The notes beneath the pieces are model-generated. The model was given only the letters and a program-made list of their open reading frames with translations, did not search any database and was not told where the DNA came from. From Flavobacteriales bacterium (GTDB lineage: Bacteria > Bacteroidota > Bacteroidia > Flavobacteriales > Flavobacteriaceae), in the NCBI GenBank assembly GCA_015494775.1, contig WGAP01000071.1:1-20438 (forward strand): a DNA stretch of 20,438 bases. The letters run 5' to 3'. Within the stretch, counting starts at the first letter, position 1. Each line of letters opens with the position of its first letter. Shown here in pieces: positions 14,657 to 20,438 of the stretch. Position numbers and translations under genes: made by a program.

Positions 14657-15031
14657 ATGGCACGTATTGCAGGAGTTGACTTACCCAAAAACAAGCGGGG
14701 CGAAATTGCCCTGACCTACATTTTCGGTGTGGGACGCAGCCGGTCGCGTGAAATCTTGACCAAAGCCGGTGTGGACTTTGACAAGAAAGTAAAAGATTGG
14801 GACGACCACGATATTGCGGCTATCCGTAAGGTCATTGCCGATTATAAAATCGAAGGGGCTTTGCGTTCCGAAATTCAGATGAACATCAAGCGTTTGATGG
14901 ACATCGGAAGCTATCGCGGTATCCGTCACCGTTTGGGCCTGCCTTTGCGCGGTCAGAAAACCAAAAACAATTCGCGCACGCGCAAGGGTAAACGTAAAAC
15001 CGTAGCCAACAAGAAAAAAGCAACCAAATAA
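14657..15031 (+). CDS. rpsM: 30S ribosomal protein S13
   Basis: S13 lies in the 30S head, forms bridges to the 50S subunit and touches the P-site tRNA. The 124-residue product shows MARIAGVDLPKNKRGEIALT (1-20), YIFGVGRSRSREIL (21-34) and RGIRHRLGLPLRGQ (87-100), and ends in a Lys-rich tail. The length is normal. It opens the alpha-operon part; with a 2-nt gap after rpmJ there is no separate promoter. Confidence 0.98.
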   Translation: MARIAGVDLPKNKRGEIALTYIFGVGRSRSREILTKAGVDFDKKVKDWDDHDIAAIRKVIADYKIEGALRSEIQMNIKRLMDIGSYRGIRHRLGLPLRGQKTKNNSRTRKGKRKTVANKKKATK

Positions 15032-15053
15032 TTCGTAAAAGTGAGCTAGTGTT

Positions 15054-15437
15054 ATGGCAAAATCCAATGTAAAAAAACGAAAGGTAAAAGTTGATCCGGT
15101 GGGTCAGGCACACATCCAATCCACCTTCAACAATATTATCATCAGTCTGACCAACAACAAGGGTGAGGTGATTGCCTGGTCGTCGGCAGGGAAAATGGGC
15201 TTCAAAGGTTCCAAGAAAAATACGCCCTATGCCGCCCAGGTAGCCGCCGAGGATGCCGCCAAAGCGGCCTATGATGCGGGTTTACGCCGTGTGCGTGTTT
15301 TTGTCAAAGGCCCGGGTAACGGCCGGGAATCGGCTATCCGTACCATTCATAACAATGGTATCGAGGTTTTTGAAATTGTGGACGTAACACCGATTCCGCA
15401 CAACGGTTGCCGTCCGCCCAAACGACGTAGGGTTTAA
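15054..15437 (+). CDS. rpsK: 30S ribosomal protein S11
   Basis: S11 lies on the 30S platform near the exit-site mRNA. The 127-residue product shows HIQSTFNNIIISLTNNKG (20-37), VKGPGNGRESAIR (84-96) and the invariant HNGCRPPKRRR (116-126). The Asn-Gly pair there is the site of isoaspartate formation in E. coli. The ATG at 15054 follows a 22-nt gap and gives the expected basic N-terminus (MAKSNVKKRKVKV). Confidence 0.98.
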   Translation: MAKSNVKKRKVKVDPVGQAHIQSTFNNIIISLTNNKGEVIAWSSAGKMGFKGSKKNTPYAAQVAAEDAAKAAYDAGLRRVRVFVKGPGNGRESAIRTIHNNGIEVFEIVDVTPIPHNGCRPPKRRRV

Positions 15438-15467
15438 TCCATATTTTTTTAAAACAGTAAGAGCATT

Positions 15468-16073
15468 ATGGCACGATACAGAGGACCAAAAACCAAAATT
15501 GCACGACGATTCGGCGAACCGATTTTCGGGCCCGATAAGTATTTCGAACGACGCAAATATCCGCCCGGACAACACGGTTTGATGCGCAAACGCCGTAAGC
15601 GTTCGCAATATGCCGTTCAGTTGAGCGAAAAAATGAAGGCCAAATTTATTTACGGCATTCTGGAAAAACAATTTAAAAACCTGTTCAAAAAAGCGGCCGC
15701 TGCGGGTGGAAATACCGGTGAGGTATTGCTTCAACTCTTGGAGTCACGGCTCGACAACGTGGTATATCGTATGGGTATTGCTCCTTCGCGCCGTGCGGCC
15801 CGGCAGTTGGTTTCGCATCGTCATATTACGGTCAACGGTGAGGTGGTGAATATTCCTTCCTACACATTGCGTCCCGGCGATGTGGTGGGCGTGCGCGAAA
15901 AATCCAAATCGTTGCAAGTGATTCAGGAAAGCTTGGCCGACAAGCGCAATGCCTACGAATGGCTCACCTGGGACAGCGAAAAAATGGAAGGCGTGTTTAC
16001 CAACCGCCCCGAACGTGAACAAATTCCCGAAAACATCGAGGAACACCTGATTGTGGAATTGTATTCCAAATAA
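15468..16073 (+). CDS. rpsD: 30S ribosomal protein S4 (cysteine-free form)
   Basis: S4 is a primary 16S rRNA-binding protein at the mRNA entry channel. The 201-residue product begins MARYRGPKTKIARRFGEPIF and has the S4 RNA-binding domain from about residue 92, with LESRLDNVVYRMG (91-103) and RQLVSHRHITVNG (112-124). The N-terminal region lacks the Cys cluster of the zinc-binding S4 form. In E. coli S4 represses the alpha operon through a pseudoknot before rpsM; the 2-nt gap before rpsM here leaves no room for that. A T-rich but hairpin-free 30-nt gap precedes it. Confidence 0.98.
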   Translation: MARYRGPKTKIARRFGEPIFGPDKYFERRKYPPGQHGLMRKRRKRSQYAVQLSEKMKAKFIYGILEKQFKNLFKKAAAAGGNTGEVLLQLLESRLDNVVYRMGIAPSRRAARQLVSHRHITVNGEVVNIPSYTLRPGDVVGVREKSKSLQVIQESLADKRNAYEWLTWDSEKMEGVFTNRPEREQIPENIEEHLIVELYSK

Positions 16074-16093
16074 TCCTTAAACCAAATCAAACA

Positions 16094-17086
16094 ATGGCTG
16101 AATTAATCAAAGATTTTCAAAGGCCTGATAAAGTTACCCAGCTTGAAGCCAAGGGAAATAAAGGTTCGTTCGAATTCAAACCTTTGGAACCGGGCTACGG
16201 GCTTACCATCGGAAATGCTTTGCGACGGGTATTGTTGTCGTCCTTGGAGGGCTTTGCCATCACGTCGGTGCGCATTATGGGTGTGGATCACGAATTTAGT
16301 ACCATTCCCGGCGTTATCGAAGATGTTACGCGCATCCTTCTGAACCTCAAACAGGTTCGTTTCAAACAAAAAAGCGAAGGAACCGACGAGGAAACCGTGC
16401 GTATCAAATTGGAAGGCAAGGAGGAATTCAAAGCCGGCGATTTGCAGGATGCCATCCAACATTTCGAAATACTCAATCCCGACTTGCACCTGTTTTCCAC
16501 CGACGGCAAAGTAAAGGTGGATATGCATTTGACTATCGAAAAAGGTCGCGGGTACGTAACCGTCGAAGAAAACAAACGCAAAGACGTTCCGCTGGGAACC
16601 ATCTTTATGGATTCGATTCACACGCCCATCAAGCACGTAAAATATGCGGTGGAAAATTACCGTGTGGGTCAAAAAACCGACTACGAACGATTGATTATCG
16701 AAGTGGAAACCGACGGTTCCATTTCGCCGCGTGCCGCGCTGACCGAATCGGCCAAAATTCTGATTCAGCACTTCGTGCTGTTTTCCGACGAAAAAATCAG
16801 TGTGGACGATACGCAACCTGTAAATTTCGATGACGATGGTGATGAAAATTTTGTGCATATGCGCAAATTGTTCAACACCAAAATCGAAGAACTTAGCTTG
16901 GGTGTCCGAACCGTTAATTGCTTGGCCGCCGCCGACATCCGAACGCTTGGCGACCTGGTGCAATACAACAAAAGCGATTTGTTGAAATTGCGCAATTTCG
17001 GTCAGAAATCACTCAAAGATTTGGAAAAACTGATCGAAGAACGCGGTTTGACTTTTGGAATGGATTTATCGAAATACAAGAAATAA
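16094..17086 (+). CDS. rpoA: DNA-directed RNA polymerase subunit alpha
   Basis: Two alpha subunits form the scaffold for beta and beta-prime, and their C-terminal domains bind promoter UP elements and regulators. The 330-residue product has the dimerising N-terminal domain (about 1-235), with EPGYGLTIGNALRRVLLSSL at 32-51, an acidic linker (DDDGDEN, 246-252), and the C-terminal domain (about 264-330). In the latter LGVRTVNCL (269-277) holds Arg272 and Asn275, equivalent to the DNA-contacting Arg265 and Asn268 of E. coli, so UP-element binding is likely kept. It lies between rpsD and rplQ, as usual. Confidence 0.98.
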   Translation: MAELIKDFQRPDKVTQLEAKGNKGSFEFKPLEPGYGLTIGNALRRVLLSSLEGFAITSVRIMGVDHEFSTIPGVIEDVTRILLNLKQVRFKQKSEGTDEETVRIKLEGKEEFKAGDLQDAIQHFEILNPDLHLFSTDGKVKVDMHLTIEKGRGYVTVEENKRKDVPLGTIFMDSIHTPIKHVKYAVENYRVGQKTDYERLIIEVETDGSISPRAALTESAKILIQHFVLFSDEKISVDDTQPVNFDDDGDENFVHMRKLFNTKIEELSLGVRTVNCLAAADIRTLGDLVQYNKSDLLKLRNFGQKSLKDLEKLIEERGLTFGMDLSKYKK

Positions 17087-17098
17087 GAAGCGAGCATT

Positions 17099-17713
17099 AT
17101 GAGACACAATAAGAAATTCAATCATCTGGGACGGAAGGCCGGTCATCGCAAGGCGATGTTGCGCAATATGGCCTCTTCCTTGATTATGCATAAACGCATT
17201 CATACCACGGTGGCCAAGGCCAAAGCTTTGCGTATGTTTTTGGAACCCTTGGTAACCCGTTCCAAAGAGGATACCATGCACAACCGCCGTATGGTTTTCC
17301 GGGCTTTGGGCAACAAATATGCGGTTACCGAACTGTTCCGCAATATTTCGCAAAAGGTGGCCGAGCGTCCCGGTGGTTATTTGAGGATTATCAAATTGGG
17401 TAACCGTTTGGGCGACAATGCCGAAATGGCTTTGATAGAGTTTGTGGACTACAACACCACCTACAACACCGAAAAACCGGCCAAGAAAACACGTCGCCGA
17501 CGTCGTAAGAAAAAAACATCCGGCGAAGCGGCCGCACAAGCCGAAGTAGCGACCCAACAGGAAGAACAAGCCAAGGAAGAAGCGGCCAAAGAAGCCGAGG
17601 AAGTTAAAGAACAAGCCGAGGAAAAATCCGCCGAAGCCCCCGAAAAGAAAGCCGAAGACAAGCCCAAAGATGAATCCGGCGAATCGGAAAACGAGGCGAA
17701 AAGCGAAGAATAA
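17099..17713 (+). CDS. rplQ: 50S ribosomal protein L17 with long charged C-terminal tail
   Basis: L17 lies near the tunnel exit on the 50S subunit. The core (residues 1-118) is standard: MRHNKKFNHLGRKAGHRKAM at the start, then HKRIHTTVAKAKALR, and GGYLRIIKLGNRLGDNAEMA near residues 92-111. The product is 204 residues, far longer than the roughly 115-130 of most bacteria. Bacteroidota members often carry an extension of some tens of residues, so this one is long even for the phylum. The extension has a basic patch (KKTRRRRRKKK, 129-139) and then an Ala/Glu/Lys tail. I count 23 Glu/Asp and 9 Lys over 143-204. It is likely disordered or helical. This is the last gene before the cluster terminator. 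Confidence 0.96.
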   Translation: MRHNKKFNHLGRKAGHRKAMLRNMASSLIMHKRIHTTVAKAKALRMFLEPLVTRSKEDTMHNRRMVFRALGNKYAVTELFRNISQKVAERPGGYLRIIKLGNRLGDNAEMALIEFVDYNTTYNTEKPAKKTRRRRRKKKTSGEAAAQAEVATQQEEQAKEEAAKEAEEVKEQAEEKSAEAPEKKAEDKPKDESGESENEAKSEE

Positions 17714-17734
17714 TCCCTATTAAAAAATGACACG

Positions 17735-17773
17735 AAAAAAACTGCCTTTCCACAGGTGGTTTTTTTCTTTTTT
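17735..17773 (+). terminator. Intrinsic terminator closing the ribosomal cluster
   Basis: AAAAAAACTGCC (17735-17746) pairs with GGTGGTTTTTTT (17755-17766), a 12-bp stem with two G-U pairs and an 8-nt loop. A T-rich run (CTTTTTT) follows. It begins 21 nt after the rplQ stop and 68 nt before eno, so it separates the ribosomal transcript from eno, perhaps with some read-through. I found no TAnnTTTG promoter in the short gap to eno. Confidence 0.75.
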
Positions 17774-17802
17774 GCATTAGATTAGTCGCAAAGAAAAATG
17801 TT

Positions 17803-19095
17803 ATGGGAAAGATTAAAAAGATTCATGCCAGACAGATTTTCGATTCGCGCGGCAATCCTACGGTGGAAGCCGAGGTTTTGACCGATTTGGGAGGTTTCGG
17901 ACGGGCTGCGGTTCCGTCCGGTGCATCCACAGGTAGCAAGGAAGCCCTGGAATTGCGCGACGGTGGTGCCGAATGCCAAGGAAAATCCGTGCATAAGGCC
18001 GTGGAAAATGTACAGCAGTTTATTGCACCGGCTTTGAAGGATGCCGATGTGTTCGATCAGTTGCTTATCGACCGGGTAATGTTGGATTTGGATGGTACCG
18101 AAAACAAATCCAAATTGGGTGCCAATGCCATCCTGGCCGTTTCCATGGCCGTAGCCAAAGCCGCCGCCGACGAGTTGGGCATGCCTTTGTTCCAATATTT
18201 GGGCGGTCCCTACGCCCACACCTTGCCCGTGCCGATGATGAATGTGGTCAATGGCGGTGCTCATTCCGATGCGCCCATTGCCTTTCAGGAATTTATGATT
18301 GTGCCCGCCGGTGCCGAGAGTTTCAAAAATGCCATGCAAATGGCCACGGAAGTGTTCCACGGGTTGAAGAAACTTTTGCACGACCGCGGATTGAGCACGG
18401 CCGTGGGCGACGAAGGCGGTTTTGCCCCCGATTTTGCCGGCATTGAAGACGCGTTGGATACTATTTTGAAGGCCATTGAAACCCAAGGTTACAAGCCCGG
18501 CGAAGATTTCTTTTTGGCCCTGGACCCTGCGGCTTCGGAATTTTACCGGGACGGTGTTTACGATTATACGATTTTTGAAGGCGAAGGCGGCATGAAACTC
18601 ACGCCCGAAGCCCAAGTGGCCTATTTGGAAAGTTTGGTGGATAAATACCCGATTATTTCCATCGAAGACGGCATGGCCGAGGACGATTGGAAAGGTTGGA
18701 AATTGCTTACCGAAAAATTGGGGCGCAAAATCCAATTGGTGGGCGATGATATTTTTGTAACCAATCCGGCTATTTTACGCAAGGGAATTGCCGAAGGCAT
18801 AGCCAATGCCATTTTGATAAAACTCAACCAAATCGGGACGGTATCCGAAACCATCGAGGCCATTGAAACGGCGCATCGGGCCGGTTACAAGGCCGTGATT
18901 TCGCACCGTTCGGGCGAAACCGAGGATACGACCATTGCCGATTTGGCCGTGGCCATGAACACGGGGCAAATCAAAACCGGTTCCCTTTCGCGCACCGACC
19001 GTATGGCCAAATACAACCAACTGTTGCGTATCGAGGAATTTTTGGATCCCGTGGGATATTATCCCGGCGTGGAAACCTTCCGGTTGATACGATAA
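17803..19095 (+). CDS. eno: Enolase (phosphopyruvate hydratase)
   Basis: Enolase converts 2-phosphoglycerate to phosphoenolpyruvate in glycolysis, using magnesium. The 430-residue product has full length. It shows the substrate loop PSGASTG (38-44), VVNGGAHSDAPIAFQEFM (148-165), the catalytic Glu in GDEGGF (E204), magnesium ligands in ALDPAASEF (D241), SIEDG (E288) and GDD (D315), and the catalytic Lys in the signature LIKLNQIGTVSET (338-350, K340). SHRSGETED (367-375) follows. All catalytic residues expected are present. The start has an A-rich leader and no Shine-Dalgarno sequence. It has its own terminator downstream; no clear promoter was found, so transcription may come from read-through or an atypical promoter. 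Confidence 0.98.
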   Translation: MGKIKKIHARQIFDSRGNPTVEAEVLTDLGGFGRAAVPSGASTGSKEALELRDGGAECQGKSVHKAVENVQQFIAPALKDADVFDQLLIDRVMLDLDGTENKSKLGANAILAVSMAVAKAAADELGMPLFQYLGGPYAHTLPVPMMNVVNGGAHSDAPIAFQEFMIVPAGAESFKNAMQMATEVFHGLKKLLHDRGLSTAVGDEGGFAPDFAGIEDALDTILKAIETQGYKPGEDFFLALDPAASEFYRDGVYDYTIFEGEGGMKLTPEAQVAYLESLVDKYPIISIEDGMAEDDWKGWKLLTEKLGRKIQLVGDDIFVTNPAILRKGIAEGIANAILIKLNQIGTVSETIEAIETAHRAGYKAVISHRSGETEDTTIADLAVAMNTGQIKTGSLSRTDRMAKYNQLLRIEEFLDPVGYYPGVETFRLIR

Positions 19096-19116
19096 AGGAT
19101 TAAATTACTTTGAATT

Positions 19117-19143
19117 AAAGGCCGCCGGAAGGCGGCTTTTTTT
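19117..19143 (+). terminator. Intrinsic terminator after eno
   Basis: GCCGCC (19121-19126) pairs with GGCGGC (19131-19136) around a GGAA loop. The stem is extended by flanking A and T residues, and seven T residues follow (19137-19143). It lies 25 nt after the eno stop. Confidence 0.85.
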
Positions 19144-19167
19144 ATTAGAATAAATTTAATACTTTTG
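19137..19167 (+). promoter_or_regulatory. Possible promoter of the DUF937 gene
   Basis: TACTTTTG (19160-19167) is an exact TAnnTTTG -7 element, with transcription expected near 19173 and a leader of about 25 nt. The -33 position, 19 nt upstream, falls in the T-tract of the eno terminator (TTTT), which matches TTTG only in part. That is why confidence is moderate. Confidence 0.45.
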
Positions 19168-19197
19168 AAAACAAAAAATTTTTAAAAATTTATTGAT

Positions 19198-19794
19198 ATG
19201 GACTTAATGGATTTATTACAAGGCCCGATAGGCCGAACACTCCTGGAAGGGATGAGTGCACGTACCGGACAAGACCAAAGCACGACCCAATCCGCATTGC
19301 AAGCGGCTATTCCCATGCTGATGGGTGCATTGAAAAAAAATGCTTCCGACCCTGACAAAGCATCCGGATTGATGGATGCCTTGATGAACAAACACAACGG
19401 CGGACTTTTGGACCAAATTACCGATATTTTTGGTGGCGGTTCGGTGAATGAAGACGTGGTGGAAGACGGCGACAAAATTTTGGGCCACGTGCTGGGCGAC
19501 AAAAAGGAAATGGTTGCCGCCGCACTGAGCAAACAGACCAATATGGACACTTCGTCGGCTATGGATATTTTGAAAATGGCTGCGCCCGTGGTGATGAACA
19601 TGATCGGCAAGCAAGCCGCGCAAAGCAATGTTTCGGATCATTCGGGATTGGCCGGCATAATCGGCAATATGCTGGGAAGTAGCGGCGATGCCGCCCAACA
19701 CAGTAGTTTGATCGAACGGCTTTTGGATGCCGACAACGACGGCAGCATTGTGGACGATTTGTTCAATATGGGACGTAAATTTTTCGGCCGGTAA
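19198..19794 (+). CDS. DUF937 family protein with C-terminal EF-hand-like loop
   Basis: The 198-residue product resembles the DUF937 family, cytoplasmic or periplasmic proteins of unknown role. It starts MDLMDLLQGPIGRTLLEGMS and has repeated short helices with Gly-rich turns: QAAIPMLMGALKKNA (35-49), GGLLDQITDIFGGG (68-81) and GLAGIIGNMLGSSG (150-163). There is no signal peptide or membrane segment. Near the C-terminus DADNDGSIVDDL (177-188) matches an EF-hand calcium loop at positions 1, 3, 5, 6 and 8 but has Leu instead of Glu at position 12. It lies between two terminators, so it is probably a single-gene unit. No function can be given. Confidence 0.8.
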   Translation: MDLMDLLQGPIGRTLLEGMSARTGQDQSTTQSALQAAIPMLMGALKKNASDPDKASGLMDALMNKHNGGLLDQITDIFGGGSVNEDVVEDGDKILGHVLGDKKEMVAAALSKQTNMDTSSAMDILKMAAPVVMNMIGKQAAQSNVSDHSGLAGIIGNMLGSSGDAAQHSSLIERLLDADNDGSIVDDLFNMGRKFFGR

Positions 19795-19817
19795 TTACCG
19801 GAAAGTAAAACGTCATT

Positions 19818-19844
19818 AAATCCGCTCCTTCGGGGGCGGATTTT
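19818..19844 (+). terminator. Hairpin with UUCG loop, probable terminator of the DUF937 gene
   Basis: AAATCCGCTCC (19818-19828) pairs with GGGGCGGATTT (19833-19843) with one G-U pair, capped by a stable TTCG tetraloop closed by C-G. The T-run is short (TTTT, then GTG), so it may be leaky. It lies 24 nt after the stop codon. Confidence 0.65.
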
Positions 19845-19904
19845 GTGATTGCTTATATTGATAGATAAAGAATAATTTGTATTCAAAACCAATTTTCCAT
19901 TAAA

Positions 19905-20222
19905 ATGAATGATATTTTCATTGCCTTATTGATAGGGATTGGTGCGGGAATTATCGATGTGATACCGATGCTTATTCAAAAAATGAATAAAGCGGCCAAT
20001 CTGTCGGCTTTTTCGCATTGGGTGGTTTTGGGTTTGATTATTCCGTTTGTTTCGTGGGGCATAGCTCCTTGGCTCAAAGGTTTGACTATTGCCGAACTTT
20101 CGGCCGTTCCGGTATTGTTTATGGTGGGTACCGAGGATAAAAAAGCCATTTTGCCTATTGTGGTAATGTCGGCCTTGTTGGGTGCGGCTGTGGGGGTGGC
20201 CGGAAAATATTTTATCGGCTGA
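19905..20222 (+). CDS. Small multi-spanning membrane protein of unknown function
   Basis: I do not recognise the family. The 105-residue product has hydrophobic segments at about residues 4-24 (FIALLIGIGAGIIDVIPMLI), 38-56 (HWVVLGLIIPFVSWGIAPW), a shorter one at 66-75, and 82-104 (ILPIVVMSALLGAAVGVAG), so three or four membrane spans. The loop between the first two (QKMNKAANLSAFS) is mildly basic; the one before the last (TEDKK) is short and charged. It follows the probable DUF937 terminator by 60 nt. A weak promoter candidate, ATAATTTG (19872-19879), lies upstream but fits the consensus only in part. Codon use resembles the neighbours. Small membrane proteins of this kind are, I believe, found across Bacteroidota. 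Confidence 0.7.
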   Translation: MNDIFIALLIGIGAGIIDVIPMLIQKMNKAANLSAFSHWVVLGLIIPFVSWGIAPWLKGLTIAELSAVPVLFMVGTEDKKAILPIVVMSALLGAAVGVAGKYFIG

Positions 20223-20438
20223 TATTTTGGCCGAATGCTCAGTGGGCCTTATATCAAAATTCCAGACGGGGTTAAGAAATAGATTTATTTTCTCCGCAAA
20301 ATATGCGGCGAATATACCGGTTTTTCTCCGCATTTCCTGCAATTTTTTTGGGACATAAACAGTGCCAACAATTATCCACCATCCACTCAAAAATCTAAAA
20401 TTTCATTGTGTTTTGCGTATTATTAGCAAATAGGTTTA
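20223..20438. other. Non-coding tail of the window
   Basis: These 216 nt are AT-richer than the genes. I see no credible coding region, strong terminator or RNA gene. A short hairpin is possible at CCGCA (20294-20298) with TGCGG (20304-20308). The last eight bases, TAGGTTTA, are one base short of TAnnTTTG, but the upstream spacing to TTTG is wrong and the window ends there. Confidence 0.5.

Noticed and set aside
15438..15467. T-run (TTTTTTT) between rpsK and rpsD as an internal terminator
   Set aside because: No stable hairpin precedes the run, so it does not qualify as an intrinsic terminator.
17782..18735. Minus-strand open frame (317 codons) opposite eno
   Set aside because: It is antisense to a complete enolase with all catalytic residues and has no family resemblance.
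20412..20438. TTTG ... TAGGTTTA at the window end as a promoter
   Set aside because: The spacing is 15 nt rather than 19-21, the last base mismatches, and the downstream gene is outside the window.

Overview
This window is the large ribosomal-protein supercluster of a member of the Bacteroidota, with a long non-coding stretch before it and three further genes after it. The phylum call rests on four things seen here: (i) the promoter before rpsL is of the TTTG-N19-TAnnTTTG type read by the Bacteroidota housekeeping sigma factor; (ii) nearly all start codons lack a Shine-Dalgarno sequence and are preceded by A-rich or nondescript bases; (iii) L36, S14 and S4 are the cysteine-poor, zinc-free forms, and L36 looks like the Bacteroidota version; (iv) the enolase has the NGGAHSDAPIAFQEFM variant of the loop, which I recall from this phylum. 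The order within the phylum cannot be fixed from one window. The direct secY-infA junction (no map or adk) and the closeness of eno to rplQ remind me more of Flavobacteriia-like arrangements than of Bacteroides.

Layout. Positions 1-166 are a GC-rich, hairpin-rich tail of an unseen transcript, ended by a strong intrinsic terminator (135-166). Positions 167-782 hold no credible gene but are dense in inverted repeats: a perfect 28-nt palindrome, a nested multi-arm foldback that can close into a four-way junction, and two more GC-rich foldbacks. A promoter at 783-813 then starts a same-strand run of 32 genes from 843 to 17713: rpsL-rpsG-fusA (str), rpsJ to rpsQ (S10), rplN to rpmJ (spc), and rpsM-rpsK-rpsD-rpoA-rplQ (alpha). 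Gaps are 1-30 nt, one stop/start pair overlaps, and I see no internal terminator. A terminator at 17735-17773 closes the block.

Downstream are eno with its own terminator, a DUF937-family protein ending in a near EF-hand aspartate-rich loop, and a small multi-spanning membrane protein of unknown function. The final 216 nt (20223-20438) hold nothing I can assign.

The cluster makes both ribosomal subunits, elongation factor G, initiation factor 1, the SecY translocon channel and the RNA polymerase alpha subunit from what looks like one transcription unit. tuf, map, adk and carA, which neighbour these genes in various other bacteria, are absent here.

I found no new biological system in the coding part. 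The points most worth a second look are the four-way-junction foldback upstream, the long charge-segregated tail on L17, and the L36 that has lost all cysteines.
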